The notes below the pieces were generated by a model that saw only the letters and a list, made by a program, of their open reading frames with translations, was not told where the DNA came from and did no database searches. Positions 1-6,192 of a DNA stretch of 9,974 nt are shown piece by piece; the first letter of the stretch is position 1; each line of letters begins with the position of its first letter. A program made the translations under genes and the position numbers. The stretch is from Patescibacteria group bacterium (GTDB taxonomy: Bacteria; Patescibacteriota; JAHJAL01), in NCBI GenBank assembly GCA_018814055.1, contig JAHJAL010000042.1:1-9974 (forward strand), read 5' to 3'.

Positions 1-797
1 CTAATCCCGACCAATTCATAATCAATCGCCTCACTTTGCAATCGTTCCTCCAAAACTTCTACATCCTCAAAACTTCCAATAAATTCCAACGCATTATCAC
101 CAACCAATATCAAAGACTTGGAGTTAACTATGTTGAAAGCTGAATTCGCTGTTTTTACCAAACTGGCCAACCTGCCGCCGGAAACAACCGCCACGTTCAA
201 ATCACTCAAGTCCATTTCACCTCTTTGCGCCAATTTTACCAATAAATCCAAACCAAAATTACCTGCTCCCCAAATAATTATCCCTTCCGACTTATCCAAA
301 ATATCACTACTGGAAATCACTTGATCTGTTATTTCATCCACCGTCTTCTTTTCCTCCCGTCCCTCAATCACCCACAACAAATTACCATCAGCAAACATCT
401 CCCGTTCCAACTGACTCATCTGCTCTCTATCAACCGTATTATCAATCACCCCCACCAACAAAGCATTATATACATACACATCCCAAAAAAACTCACTCTC
501 TTTTTCATCCAACCCAACTACCACCAATTTAACTTCATAATACCCCGGCTGCACATAAGTATGCAGCACCCCCGATCCTTCCGCGCTCCCTCCATCTCCA
601 AAACTCCAGTGGAATTCACTGTAATCTCCGGTATTATTTACCACACTACTTGCTTCGAACACCACCCTCTTACCCACTTCCGACAACACCCGCTCTCGTT
701 GTTTAACTTCTTTATTTTTCTCCTGCGCGCCAACCAAACCAACATTTCCCAGCAACACCAAAGCTAATGTCAAACAAATTATTATTTTTTTCATCAT
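1..797 (-). CDS. Secreted PKD-domain protein (C-terminus beyond window edge)
   Basis: An open frame of 265 codons runs from ATG at 797 to the left edge with no stop, so the C-terminus is missing. A second in-frame ATG follows at once (792-794). Residues 3-24 form a signal peptide: two lysines, a hydrophobic stretch, and a likely cut after VGA. Residues about 42-95 match a PKD (immunoglobulin-like) fold, with the family hallmarks WSFGDG at 64-69, then LHTYVQPGYYEVKLVV at 78-93. PKD domains usually mediate protein or glycan contacts on exported proteins. Residues 110-265 contain alternating strands and helices, including a GIIIWGAGNFG segment near 172, but I recognise no family there. The protein probably acts outside the membrane, perhaps anchored by the unseen C-terminus. 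It lies downstream of glgA on the same strand, with an inverted-repeat element between them. The function is unknown. Confidence 0.85.
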   Translation of the reverse strand, partial: MMKKIIICLTLALVLLGNVGLVGAQEKNKEVKQRERVLSEVGKRVVFEASSVVNNTGDYSEFHWSFGDGGSAEGSGVLHTYVQPGYYEVKLVVVGLDEKESEFFWDVYVYNALLVGVIDNTVDREQMSQLEREMFADGNLLWVIEGREEKKTVDEITDQVISSSDILDKSEGIIIWGAGNFGLDLLVKLAQRGEMDLSDLNVAVVSGGRLASLVKTANSAFNIVNSKSLILVGDNALEFIGSFEDVEVLEERLQSEAIDYELVGI

Positions 798-809
798 ATA
801 CAATTGATT

Positions 810-815
810 ATTATA
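810..815 (-). promoter_or_regulatory. Possible -10 box of the PKD gene
   Basis: The minus strand reads TATAAT here, 12 bases before the ATG at 797. Transcription would then start only about 5-6 bases upstream of the start codon, giving a nearly leaderless mRNA. No good -35 box is visible at 16-18 bp spacing; that position falls inside the arm of the adjacent inverted repeat. The perfect -10 match is the only support. Confidence 0.3.
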
Positions 816-819
816 CAAG

Positions 820-949
820 TTGTGTGAATAATTTATTGCCCGCCTCTGTTTTTTAGCGAATAACCTGTCCGAAGCGTCTATATGGTAGCGTCCTACAGCA
901 GCGAGCTTTATGAGCAAAAACAGAGGCGGGCAATAAATTATTCACACAA
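820..949. repeat. 130-bp palindromic element with perfect 34-bp arms
   Basis: The left arm (820-853) and right arm (916-949) are exact reverse complements over 34 bases. They enclose a 62-base centre (854-915). Each arm, read inwards, goes from an AT-rich end (TTGTGTGAATAATTTATTG) through a GC-rich block (CCCGCCTCTG) to a short T run. The centre repeats AGCG four times (855, 873, 887, 900) and has a small hairpin near 905-915. It holds no ORF of note. The flanking bases (TACAAG on the left, TACATT on the right) are only a weak candidate for a target duplication. It fills most of the gap between the glgA stop and the PKD start. It could be a miniature mobile element, a structured RNA, or a transcription-termination hairpin. 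Confidence 0.9.
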
Positions 950-966
950 TACATTAATTTTCAATT

Positions 967-2427
967 CTACCCTCTCCTCCTATCAACCGCCTTCCGATAT
1001 ACCTTCTCATACTCATCAATCGATTTCTCCCAAGAAAACCTCTCCTGCATTATACTTTTTACCAACGGTACCCAAACATCCTTATTCTTGTAATGCTCCA
1101 ACGCCCGTACAATCGCCCCATAGAAATTCAGCTCATGATAATCATCAAATACAAAACCATTTCCCTCACGACTCACTACATCAAAATCCCGAATCGTATC
1201 TGATAAACCACCCACTTTGTGCACAATCGGCACTGAGCCATATCGAAGCGCAATCAACTGACTCAAACCACATGGTTCAAATTTGGACGGCATCAAATAC
1301 ATATCACTCCCCGCGTATATCCAACTGGCCACCTCCTCATCAAACTCCAAATGAGCTGCCAACTTTTTGGGATATTTCTTAGCCAATTTTTCAAAAAGCT
1401 TCATATATTGCCGTTCACCGCTACCGACCACCACCATCTGTATCGGCATTCCAAGAAGCACCTTCACCACCCCACTTACCAAATCAAATCCCTTGTGTCC
1501 CGCCAAACGACTGGCAATCCCAAACAATGCCACATTATCATCAACCGGTAACTTAAATTTCTTCTGCAAAAATCTCTTATTCTCATACTTCTTGTCCAAA
1601 CTATGTTCATCATAATTCACTTGTAAATACCCATCGGTCGCCGGATCAAACTTGAAATAATCAATTCCATTCAAAATCCCCCACAAATCGTTCTTTCTAC
1701 CTTTGATTATTTTCTCCAGCCCCATACCAAATTCTTCCGTCATTATCTCACCCGCGTATTGTTCACTAACCGCATTGATCATATCCGCATTGATTATTCC
1801 TCTTTTGGCAAAATTTGCCTTTCGCACTCCCGCCAAATTTGGCTCAACATACTCTTCACCATCATCCTGGCCATAGCGCTGATCATACTCCGGCACTATT
1901 GCTTTTTGATACGACAAATTATGTATCGTATAAAGCGTGGCAATATCATCAATCGCGCTATACTCATCATCATAATTCAAAAAATACGGGATCAATCCCG
2001 AATGCCAATCATTGCAATGTATGACTTCCGGTCGCCAATCAATGTGGTTCAAAAACTGTAACGCTCCCCGATCCAGCATATAAAACCGCAAATTATCATC
2101 ATCGTACCCGTAAACGTCTTTCCTGGAACCATACAACTTATGATTGTGCAAAAAATACACCTCCACCCCCTCATAAGATACGGTGCGATATACGTCAAAT
2201 TTATACTCTTTACGCCCCACTTTGTCAACGATTCCCTCCGCCACCTTTTCCAATTCAAAATCATCCCAATTGATCAAGCCATACATCGGCATAAAAATTC
2301 GGATATCGTAACCTCTTTTCTTCAAAACTGCTGGCAATGCACCGGCCACATCAGCTATTCCCCCCGCCTTGGCAAACGGTACACACTCCGACACCACAAA
2401 CAAAATATTGTTTACTTTTCTAGGCAT
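967..2427 (-). CDS. glgA: Glycogen/starch synthase (GT5 family)
   Basis: The product of 486 residues is a GT-B glycosyltransferase that adds glucose from a nucleotide sugar, normally ADP-glucose, to the non-reducing end of an alpha-1,4-glucan in the cytoplasm. The N-terminal KAGGI motif (20-24) corresponds to the KTGGL substrate loop of GlgA. HCNDWHSG (137-144), TIHNLSYQ (167-174) and ILNGID (251-256) are typical of the family. The C-terminal half has SRLAGHKGFDL (306-316), GSGE, and the catalytic/ADP-binding stretch SKFEPCGLSQLIALRYG (381-397) with the conserved Glu of FEPCG. The length is normal for GlgA. I chose the ATG at 2427; an in-frame TTG at 2439 would add four residues, but it lies inside the upstream repeat array. 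The stop is TAG. The gene follows ruvC on the same strand, 120 bases away. No glgB, glgC or glgP is in the window, so the glucan pathway partners are elsewhere or absent. Confidence 0.95.
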   Translation of the reverse strand: MPRKVNNILFVVSECVPFAKAGGIADVAGALPAVLKKRGYDIRIFMPMYGLINWDDFELEKVAEGIVDKVGRKEYKFDVYRTVSYEGVEVYFLHNHKLYGSRKDVYGYDDDNLRFYMLDRGALQFLNHIDWRPEVIHCNDWHSGLIPYFLNYDDEYSAIDDIATLYTIHNLSYQKAIVPEYDQRYGQDDGEEYVEPNLAGVRKANFAKRGIINADMINAVSEQYAGEIMTEEFGMGLEKIIKGRKNDLWGILNGIDYFKFDPATDGYLQVNYDEHSLDKKYENKRFLQKKFKLPVDDNVALFGIASRLAGHKGFDLVSGVVKVLLGMPIQMVVVGSGERQYMKLFEKLAKKYPKKLAAHLEFDEEVASWIYAGSDMYLMPSKFEPCGLSQLIALRYGSVPIVHKVGGLSDTIRDFDVVSREGNGFVFDDYHELNFYGAIVRALEHYKNKDVWVPLVKSIMQERFSWEKSIDEYEKVYRKAVDRRRG

Positions 2428-2437
2428 AAAAATTCTC

Positions 2438-2543
2438 AAACATTATCAAGTCTTCTCAAAAATCATCAAACAATTAGTCTAAGAAATTAATTTAGTATTG
2501 TTTGGGAATGTTTGATAATGTTTGAGAAGATTTGATAATGTTT
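2438..2543. repeat. Inverted pair of 10-bp-periodic arrays in the ruvC-glgA gap
   Basis: Bases 2501-2550 read as successive 10-mers that begin with TTT, with consensus TTTGANAANN (2501, 2511, 2521, 2531, 2541). Bases 2431-2470 are 10-mers ending in CAAA or CAAG, the inverse form. The outer arms 2438-2466 and 2515-2543 are complementary at 26 of 29 positions. The inner 2467-2473 and 2498-2504 add 7 perfect pairs, with one extra 10-mer (2505-2514) bulged on one side and a 24-base loop. The array starts at the ruvC stop codon and stops about 10 bases before the glgA ATG. In glgA's direction the A-rich half comes first and the T-rich half second. The same layout recurs at 7202-7300. Confidence 0.85.
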
Positions 2544-2547
2544 ATTT

Positions 2548-3018
2548 CTATTTAATGTTACTCCCGCAACAATAACAAACCGCCAACGCATCCGCCGCAT
2601 CATCCGGACTCGGCACTTCCGATAAATCAAAAAGTTCCTTTACCATGTATTGTACCTGATTTTTTGGGGCCGCTCCATACCCGCTTACCGCTCGCTTGAT
2701 TTGCATCGGTGTAAATTCCAATATCCTCAAATTCGCCCTCTGCCCGGCCAATAGTACCACCCCTCTCGCCTGTCCCACCGCCATCGCCGTCTTCTGATTG
2801 TTACAAAAAAACAAACTCTCGACTCCCATCACTCCCGGCTCATATTTTTCAATCAACTCCTGCAATCCATCATAAATCTCCCCCAACCTGTCCTTCGTAT
2901 CCATCTTTGGACTAGTACTAATCACCCCATAATCCAACACTTTGTATCCAACGTCTTCCGGTTCAACCACCCCATACCCTGTCGTCGCCAACCCCGGATC
3001 AATTCCAAAAATAATCAT
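2548..3018 (-). CDS. ruvC: Holliday junction resolvase RuvC
   Basis: RuvC is an RNase H-fold endonuclease that cuts Holliday junctions symmetrically, working with the RuvAB branch-migration motor. The product is 156 residues, the usual size. The four acidic metal ligands are visible: D7 in FGIDPG, E67 in GVESLFF, and D140 and D143 in SPDDAADALA. The family segment NNQKTAMAVGQARG (73-86) is also present. I chose the ATG at 3018 because it puts the first Asp at position 7, as in E. coli RuvC. The frame extends upstream to another ATG at 3048, but that overlaps the end of yebC and would add ten residues ahead of the conserved start. The gene starts 10 bases after the yebC stop, a pairing seen in many bacteria. 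ruvA and ruvB do not follow; glgA does. No Shine-Dalgarno sequence is visible. The stop is TAG. Confidence 0.95.
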   Translation of the reverse strand: MIIFGIDPGLATTGYGVVEPEDVGYKVLDYGVISTSPKMDTKDRLGEIYDGLQELIEKYEPGVMGVESLFFCNNQKTAMAVGQARGVVLLAGQRANLRILEFTPMQIKRAVSGYGAAPKNQVQYMVKELFDLSEVPSPDDAADALAVCYCCGSNIK

Positions 3019-3028
3019 AAACAATGTT

Positions 3029-3754
3029 TTAATCCACAAAGTCCACATTCATCTCCACCTTGTCCACATCATCCAGCTCCTCAAGCGTCTCAATAAAATT
3101 AATTACCTTCTCTTTCTTGTCTTTGTCTGATACTGTTACTTTGTTTTTCGGCATATTCACCAATTCCGCCGCTTCAATCTCCAAGCCTCTGCTCTCCAAC
3201 CAATCCTTCAATTTCTTCAAATCAACTATCGCCGAATAAAACTCCACCACATCATCTTCTTCACCAAAATCTTCCGCCCCATAATCAATCGCTTCTACTT
3301 GCATACTTTCCCAGTCAACTCCCGATTTCTTCTTTACCACCGCCAATCCCTTGGGCTCAAACATCCAAGCTACCGAACCCAGCGCTCCCCCCAATTTGGA
3401 AAACACTCCTTTGAGTTCACTCAACGCCCGATTTCTATTGTCCGTCAAACAAGTCACCAACATCGCCGACCCCTCCGGCCCAAATATTTCATATGTCACC
3501 TCTTCAATCTGGGCCACGTCTTTGCCCACGCCCGACCCCCGCTCAATCGCCCGCTTGATATTATCAGAAGGCATATTGGCCTGCTTGGCCTTGTCTATTG
3601 CTAGCTTCAACTTGAAATTCATTTCCACATCACTACCCCCCTCTCTCGCCGCCAAAGTCACCATCTTGGCCAATTTGGTAAAAATCTGCCCTCGCTTCGC
3701 ATCCGCCACCCCCTTCTTCCGCTTGATAGTTGACCACTTGCTATGTCCTGACAT
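3029..3754 (-). CDS. yebC: YebC/PmpR/TACO1 family protein
   Basis: The 241-residue product begins with the signature MSGHSKWSTIKRKKG and continues with ADAKRGQIFTKLAK. Further on it shows the family blocks NMPSDNIKRAIERG (about 60-73), YEIFGPEGSA (about 88-97) and GSVAWMFEPKG (about 126-136). The length is typical. Family members were described as DNA-binding transcriptional regulators (PmpR, YebC); TACO1 and some bacterial members act on translation, helping ribosomes through difficult sequences such as proline stretches. Which role applies here cannot be told from sequence. The ATG at 3754 is fixed by the conserved N-terminus. It is the first gene of the leftward block and is followed closely by ruvC. 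It is transcribed away from the divergent secreted-protein gene. Confidence 0.95.
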   Translation of the reverse strand: MSGHSKWSTIKRKKGVADAKRGQIFTKLAKMVTLAAREGGSDVEMNFKLKLAIDKAKQANMPSDNIKRAIERGSGVGKDVAQIEEVTYEIFGPEGSAMLVTCLTDNRNRALSELKGVFSKLGGALGSVAWMFEPKGLAVVKKKSGVDWESMQVEAIDYGAEDFGEEDDVVEFYSAIVDLKKLKDWLESRGLEIEAAELVNMPKNKVTVSDKDKKEKVINFIETLEELDDVDKVEMNVDFVD

Positions 3755-3786
3755 ATATCTTGATAATTAATAATATTTCCTCACTA

Positions 3787-3816
3787 ATTATAATTCATCG
3801 CCCCCAAAACCACCAA
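3787..3816 (-). promoter_or_regulatory. Candidate yebC promoter
   Basis: On the minus strand a perfect TATAAT lies at 3792-3787. TTGGTG lies at 3816-3811, 18 bases upstream, and shares the TTG of the -35 consensus. The predicted start site near 3780 leaves a leader of about 25 bases. The site lies back to back with the candidate promoter of the divergent gene. Confidence 0.35.
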
Positions 3817-3822
3817 ATACCC

Positions 3823-3851
3823 TTGCTTTTTTCCTAAAATATGCTTAAAAT
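3823..3851 (+). promoter_or_regulatory. Candidate promoter of the Tat-signal protein gene
   Basis: TTGCTT (3823-3828) and TAAAAT (3846-3851) are separated by exactly 17 bases. They would give a leader of about 24 bases before the ATG at 3882. A second possibility is an extended -10, TGATAAAAT, at 3857-3865, but it has no matching -35 box. Confidence 0.4.
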
Positions 3852-3881
3852 AACAGTGATAAAATAACCAAATCGAAAAAT

Positions 3882-5177
3882 ATGAAAAACAGACCAAGTG
3901 AACACAATAATATCCCATCAGAAAAAGAACAATTATCTTTCCTGGAAAAATTATCACACTATATTGAAACACAGAAAAATGCCCCTATCGACCGAAGAAA
4001 ATTCCTCAAACTTGCCAAAGATGTAGGTATCGGCACGGTCGGAACATACCTTGGGCTCAAGTCTCTAGCTCAAGAAGCTAAGGCGGATGACATAGAAGAC
4101 CTAGAAAAAGAGCTTGAAGAAGAAATGCAAAAATACCAGCCCTTTGAAGATGGTGAAACGAAATTCCCATATTTCAATCTCGATATCAACGACCGAGACT
4201 ATCGAAATAGCATTTGTTTTACCATCAATTCAGACGACAACGAAGTCGCGACCATGGTTGGAAAAGTCTGTAGATATTTTGGATATACAGTCCTCTTTAA
4301 CAACAATGAACCCTCTTTTGCCCAAGCAATACAAGAAAAAAACAACCAAAACAATGAAATGTTCAATCCCGGCACCGGTCACGATATTGGCAACATGATT
4401 ATCGCCAGCTATGACATTGTCCTAAAAACTAGCATCAAAGAAAAAGATCGAACTATCATTAATACCGGACAAATCGAGAACATTATTACTGACGTTTTTG
4501 ATTTCAATCATGACATACCCGACATTCACTATCAAAAAAGCACCAAAAGAGCAGTTATTCAATACGAATTTAATAGTCTAGCCACCCGTGAAAAACTTGA
4601 TATAAACATAGTAGCAGGCACAGCCAGTGATACTTCCCTGGACATATCTGGATTCTATGGTACGCAGGACACATCTGATTGGAACGTGTATGTAGCCAAA
4701 CACAACGCCGCCAAAAAACTTGTAGGAAATCTAAATAGCATAGGCAAAGTAATCACAGACAATTATTATGCTAAATATGGCTACATTCCCCATAGATATC
4801 CATCCGCCCCACCTCAAGTTGACACCAATTCAGGCATAAAACAAAATAATGTTATCAGTGTCCAACCAGAAACTCTCCAAGTCGCCCGCTACAACTTCAA
4901 CCACCTTTGGGATGACACCGAAATTACTATCAAGGATAATGCCGAGTATTTTGTCCCACAAACTGATGGAGGAAAAGTCACTTCATATTTCAAAAACATT
5001 TCCTTCGATGGTCAAACTGTATTCCCTGATTCACTCCATGACAAACCAAGCACTATCAGAAATATCAACCCCAAATTTTTCAAAGAACACAACACCAACT
5101 ATTTCGCCGTCACCACCGAAGTCACCGACAAATCCAATCGAAAAACTGCCAAAACCACCCACTTCCTAGCCGCCTAA
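3882..5177 (+). CDS. Tat-signal-like exported protein, possibly a degenerate NodB fold
   Basis: The product has 431 residues and I recognise no named family. The N-terminus has a long charged lead (1-36), a twin-arginine motif DRRKFLKLA (37-45), a moderately hydrophobic stretch (about 46-62) and a likely cut after AKA at 68. This pattern fits Tat-dependent export of a folded protein. An acidic, probably helical linker follows (69-86). Residues 110-182 resemble, in spacing and pattern, the start of polysaccharide deacetylases: ICFTINSDDN (111-120) where NodB proteins have a TFDDG-like motif, then RYFGYTVLFNNN, AQAIQE and GHDIGN (166-171) where they have GHEIGNH. The two metal-binding histidines expected after GHEIGN are missing (MIIASYD). 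If the fold is right, the protein is probably a non-enzymatic binder. The C-terminal 90 residues look rich in beta strands. It is monocistronic: a promoter lies in front and a strong terminator behind. Confidence 0.85.
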   Translation: MKNRPSEHNNIPSEKEQLSFLEKLSHYIETQKNAPIDRRKFLKLAKDVGIGTVGTYLGLKSLAQEAKADDIEDLEKELEEEMQKYQPFEDGETKFPYFNLDINDRDYRNSICFTINSDDNEVATMVGKVCRYFGYTVLFNNNEPSFAQAIQEKNNQNNEMFNPGTGHDIGNMIIASYDIVLKTSIKEKDRTIINTGQIENIITDVFDFNHDIPDIHYQKSTKRAVIQYEFNSLATREKLDINIVAGTASDTSLDISGFYGTQDTSDWNVYVAKHNAAKKLVGNLNSIGKVITDNYYAKYGYIPHRYPSAPPQVDTNSGIKQNNVISVQPETLQVARYNFNHLWDDTEITIKDNAEYFVPQTDGGKVTSYFKNISFDGQTVFPDSLHDKPSTIRNINPKFFKEHNTNYFAVTTEVTDKSNRKTAKTTHFLAA

Positions 5178-5202
5178 ATCCAATATTTACTACACCCACC
5201 AT

Positions 5203-5236
5203 AGAAACGTTTACTTTTAAACGTTTCTTTTCTTTT
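5203..5236 (+). terminator. Rho-independent terminator after the Tat-signal protein gene
   Basis: A perfect 11-bp stem, AGAAACGTTTA (5203-5213) with TAAACGTTTCT (5218-5228), closes a 4-base loop and runs into TTTCTTTT. It lies 25 bases past the stop at 5177. Each arm contains the palindrome AAACGTTT. The AT-rich stem is weak, but the T tract and position fit termination. Confidence 0.75.
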
Positions 5237-5314
5237 ATTTATTTGTTATTTACCATATAATCCAATTGAAAACAGCGTATTTCTCGTCAACGCTAATATC
5301 TCCTATATCCCCTA

Positions 5315-5328
5315 GTAATTAGTAATTT
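5315..5328 (+). repeat. 14-mer GTAATTAGTAATTT before tlyA (copy 1)
   Basis: This 14-mer, a near-tandem 7-mer, ends one base before the tlyA ATG. An identical copy lies at 6954-6967, just upstream of the abrB-type gene. The role is unknown; it replaces the place where a Shine-Dalgarno sequence would be expected. Confidence 0.6.
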
Positions 5329-5329
5329 C

Positions 5330-6133
5330 ATGAAAAAAACCCGCCTCGATCTCTCTCTAGTTGAACGCAACCTAGTCCCTTCCCGCAGCAAAGCCCAAAT
5401 ATTGGTCCGCGCCGGTCAGGTATTTATCAACGAACAACGTGCAGTCACCCCAGCCCAAATGGTTAAACCGTCTGACAATATAGTCATCAAAGAACCCTTG
5501 AAATACGTCAGTCGCGGCGGTCTCAAGCTCGAACATGCCCTAAAAAAGTTTCAAATCGATCCCACCGACCTCACCTGTATGGACATCGGCGCCTCCACCG
5601 GCGGCTTCACCGACTGCCTCCTGCAACATGGCGCCACCAAAATCCACGCCATCGACGTCGGCACATCCCAACTCGCCGAAAAACTCAAAAGCGACCCCCG
5701 AGTTATATCCACCGAACAACAAAACTTCAGATTGCTGAAAAATCTCCCTGCCAAAATAGATCTCGTTACCATCGACGTCTCTTTTATCTCCCTAACTATC
5801 ATTCTCCAACACCTAAAAAAATTATTACCAGAATATGATTCCCCTCCTAGTATAGGAGGGACAGAAAGACCGTTAGGCCGCCTCCGGGGAGGTAGCTCCT
5901 TAGAAATTATATGTCTCTTAAAACCCCAATTCGAATCTCCCAGAAAATACCTCAAAAAAGGCGTCATCCGCGACCCTAAAATCCACCAGCTAATCATCAA
6001 AAACTTCGAAAATTTTTGCCACGACAACAACTTCCAAATCATCAACCAAGCCACCTCCCCCATCAAAGGCCCCAAAGGTAACACTGAATTCTTATTTTAT
6101 CTAACAATATGTAAAAACAACCTTGACAAATAA
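5330..6133 (+). CDS. tlyA: TlyA-type rRNA 2'-O-methyltransferase with an in-frame insertion
   Basis: TlyA proteins methylate ribose 2'-OH groups in 16S and/or 23S rRNA using S-adenosylmethionine; some have also been called hemolysins. An S4 RNA-binding domain covers about 3-65 (LDLSLVERNLVPSRSKAQ, then VRAGQVFING-like residues). An FtsJ/RrmJ-type Rossmann domain follows. SRGGLKLEHAL supplies the first catalytic Lys, MDIGASTGGFTDCLLQ is the SAM-binding loop, TIDVSFISL carries the catalytic Asp, LLKPQFE the second Lys and GNTEFLF the Glu, so the K-D-K-E tetrad is complete. Residues about 170-190 (DSPPSIGG through RGGSS) are an extra segment between the helix after motif IV and the LLKPQFE strand; it is encoded by a two-hairpin repeat. 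The 267-residue length is otherwise normal. A TATAAT at 5256-5261 may be its -10 box, but no good -35 is seen. Confidence 0.93.
   Translation: MKKTRLDLSLVERNLVPSRSKAQILVRAGQVFINEQRAVTPAQMVKPSDNIVIKEPLKYVSRGGLKLEHALKKFQIDPTDLTCMDIGASTGGFTDCLLQHGATKIHAIDVGTSQLAEKLKSDPRVISTEQQNFRLLKNLPAKIDLVTIDVSFISLTIILQHLKKLLPEYDSPPSIGGTERPLGRLRGGSSLEIICLLKPQFESPRKYLKKGVIRDPKIHQLIIKNFENFCHDNNFQIINQATSPIKGPKGNTEFLFYLTICKNNLDK
5840..5902 (+). repeat. Two-hairpin palindromic insert inside tlyA
   Basis: Two GC-rich hairpins stand out from the AT-rich gene. The first is CCCTCCTA (5842-5849) with TAGGAGGG (5853-5860) around a 3-base centre. The second is CCTCC (5881-5885) with GGAGG (5888-5892). They are joined by about 20 bases. 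The stretch is a multiple of three and stays open, coding for about 21 glycine-, serine- and proline-rich residues that TlyA homologues such as B. subtilis YqxC lack at this place, as I remember them. The exact ends are uncertain by a few bases. This resembles in-frame palindromic element insertion as known from Rickettsia. Confidence 0.7.
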
Positions 6134-6151
6134 GAACAAATATATTAACAT
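6123..6151 (+). promoter_or_regulatory. Promoter of the 207-residue protein gene
   Basis: A perfect -35 box TTGACA (6123-6128) lies within the last codons of tlyA. After a 17-base spacer comes TAACAT (6146-6151), four of six matches to the -10 consensus. The start site would be near 6158, about 35 bases before the ATG at 6193. This suggests that the gene is transcribed independently of tlyA. Confidence 0.5.
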
Positions 6152-6168
6152 CAAATAAATTATTTGTT
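6137..6168 (+). promoter_or_regulatory. Operator-like CAAATA half-sites around the -10 box
   Basis: CAAATA occurs at 6137-6142 and 6152-6157, and inverted as TATTTG at 6161-6166. The last two form the 15-base palindrome CAAATAA-A-TTATTTG (6152-6166). The outer pair extends to AACAAATA/TATTTGTT (6135-6142, 6161-6168). The sites bracket the predicted -10 box and start site, where a repressor could block transcription. In such AT-rich DNA chance is possible. Confidence 0.35.
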
Positions 6169-6192
6169 GTTACTAATTTTTCAAACAACACT

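Noticed and set aside
321..767. 148-codon plus-strand ORF
   Set aside because: It is antisense to the PKD gene, whose minus-strand frame has a signal peptide and a recognisable PKD motif. The plus-strand translation is low in complexity and has no family features.
820..949. Ordinary Rho-independent terminator of glgA
   Set aside because: The arms are far longer than usual, the loop is 62 bases, and no T tract follows the stem on the glgA strand. Termination is possible but does not explain the structure.
882..1382. 166-codon plus-strand ORF
   Set aside because: It overlaps the palindromic element and lies antisense to the well-supported C-terminal half of glgA.
2428..2547. CRISPR array
   Set aside because: The units are 10 bases, degenerate and arranged as an inverted pair. 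There are no repeat-length units of 23-40 bases with unique spacers and no cas genes.
3019..3048. Ten-residue N-terminal extension of RuvC
   Set aside because: It overlaps yebC and moves the first catalytic Asp away from its usual position 7.
5551..6084. 177-codon minus-strand ORF
   Set aside because: It is antisense to tlyA, where all catalytic motifs are in the plus-strand frame.
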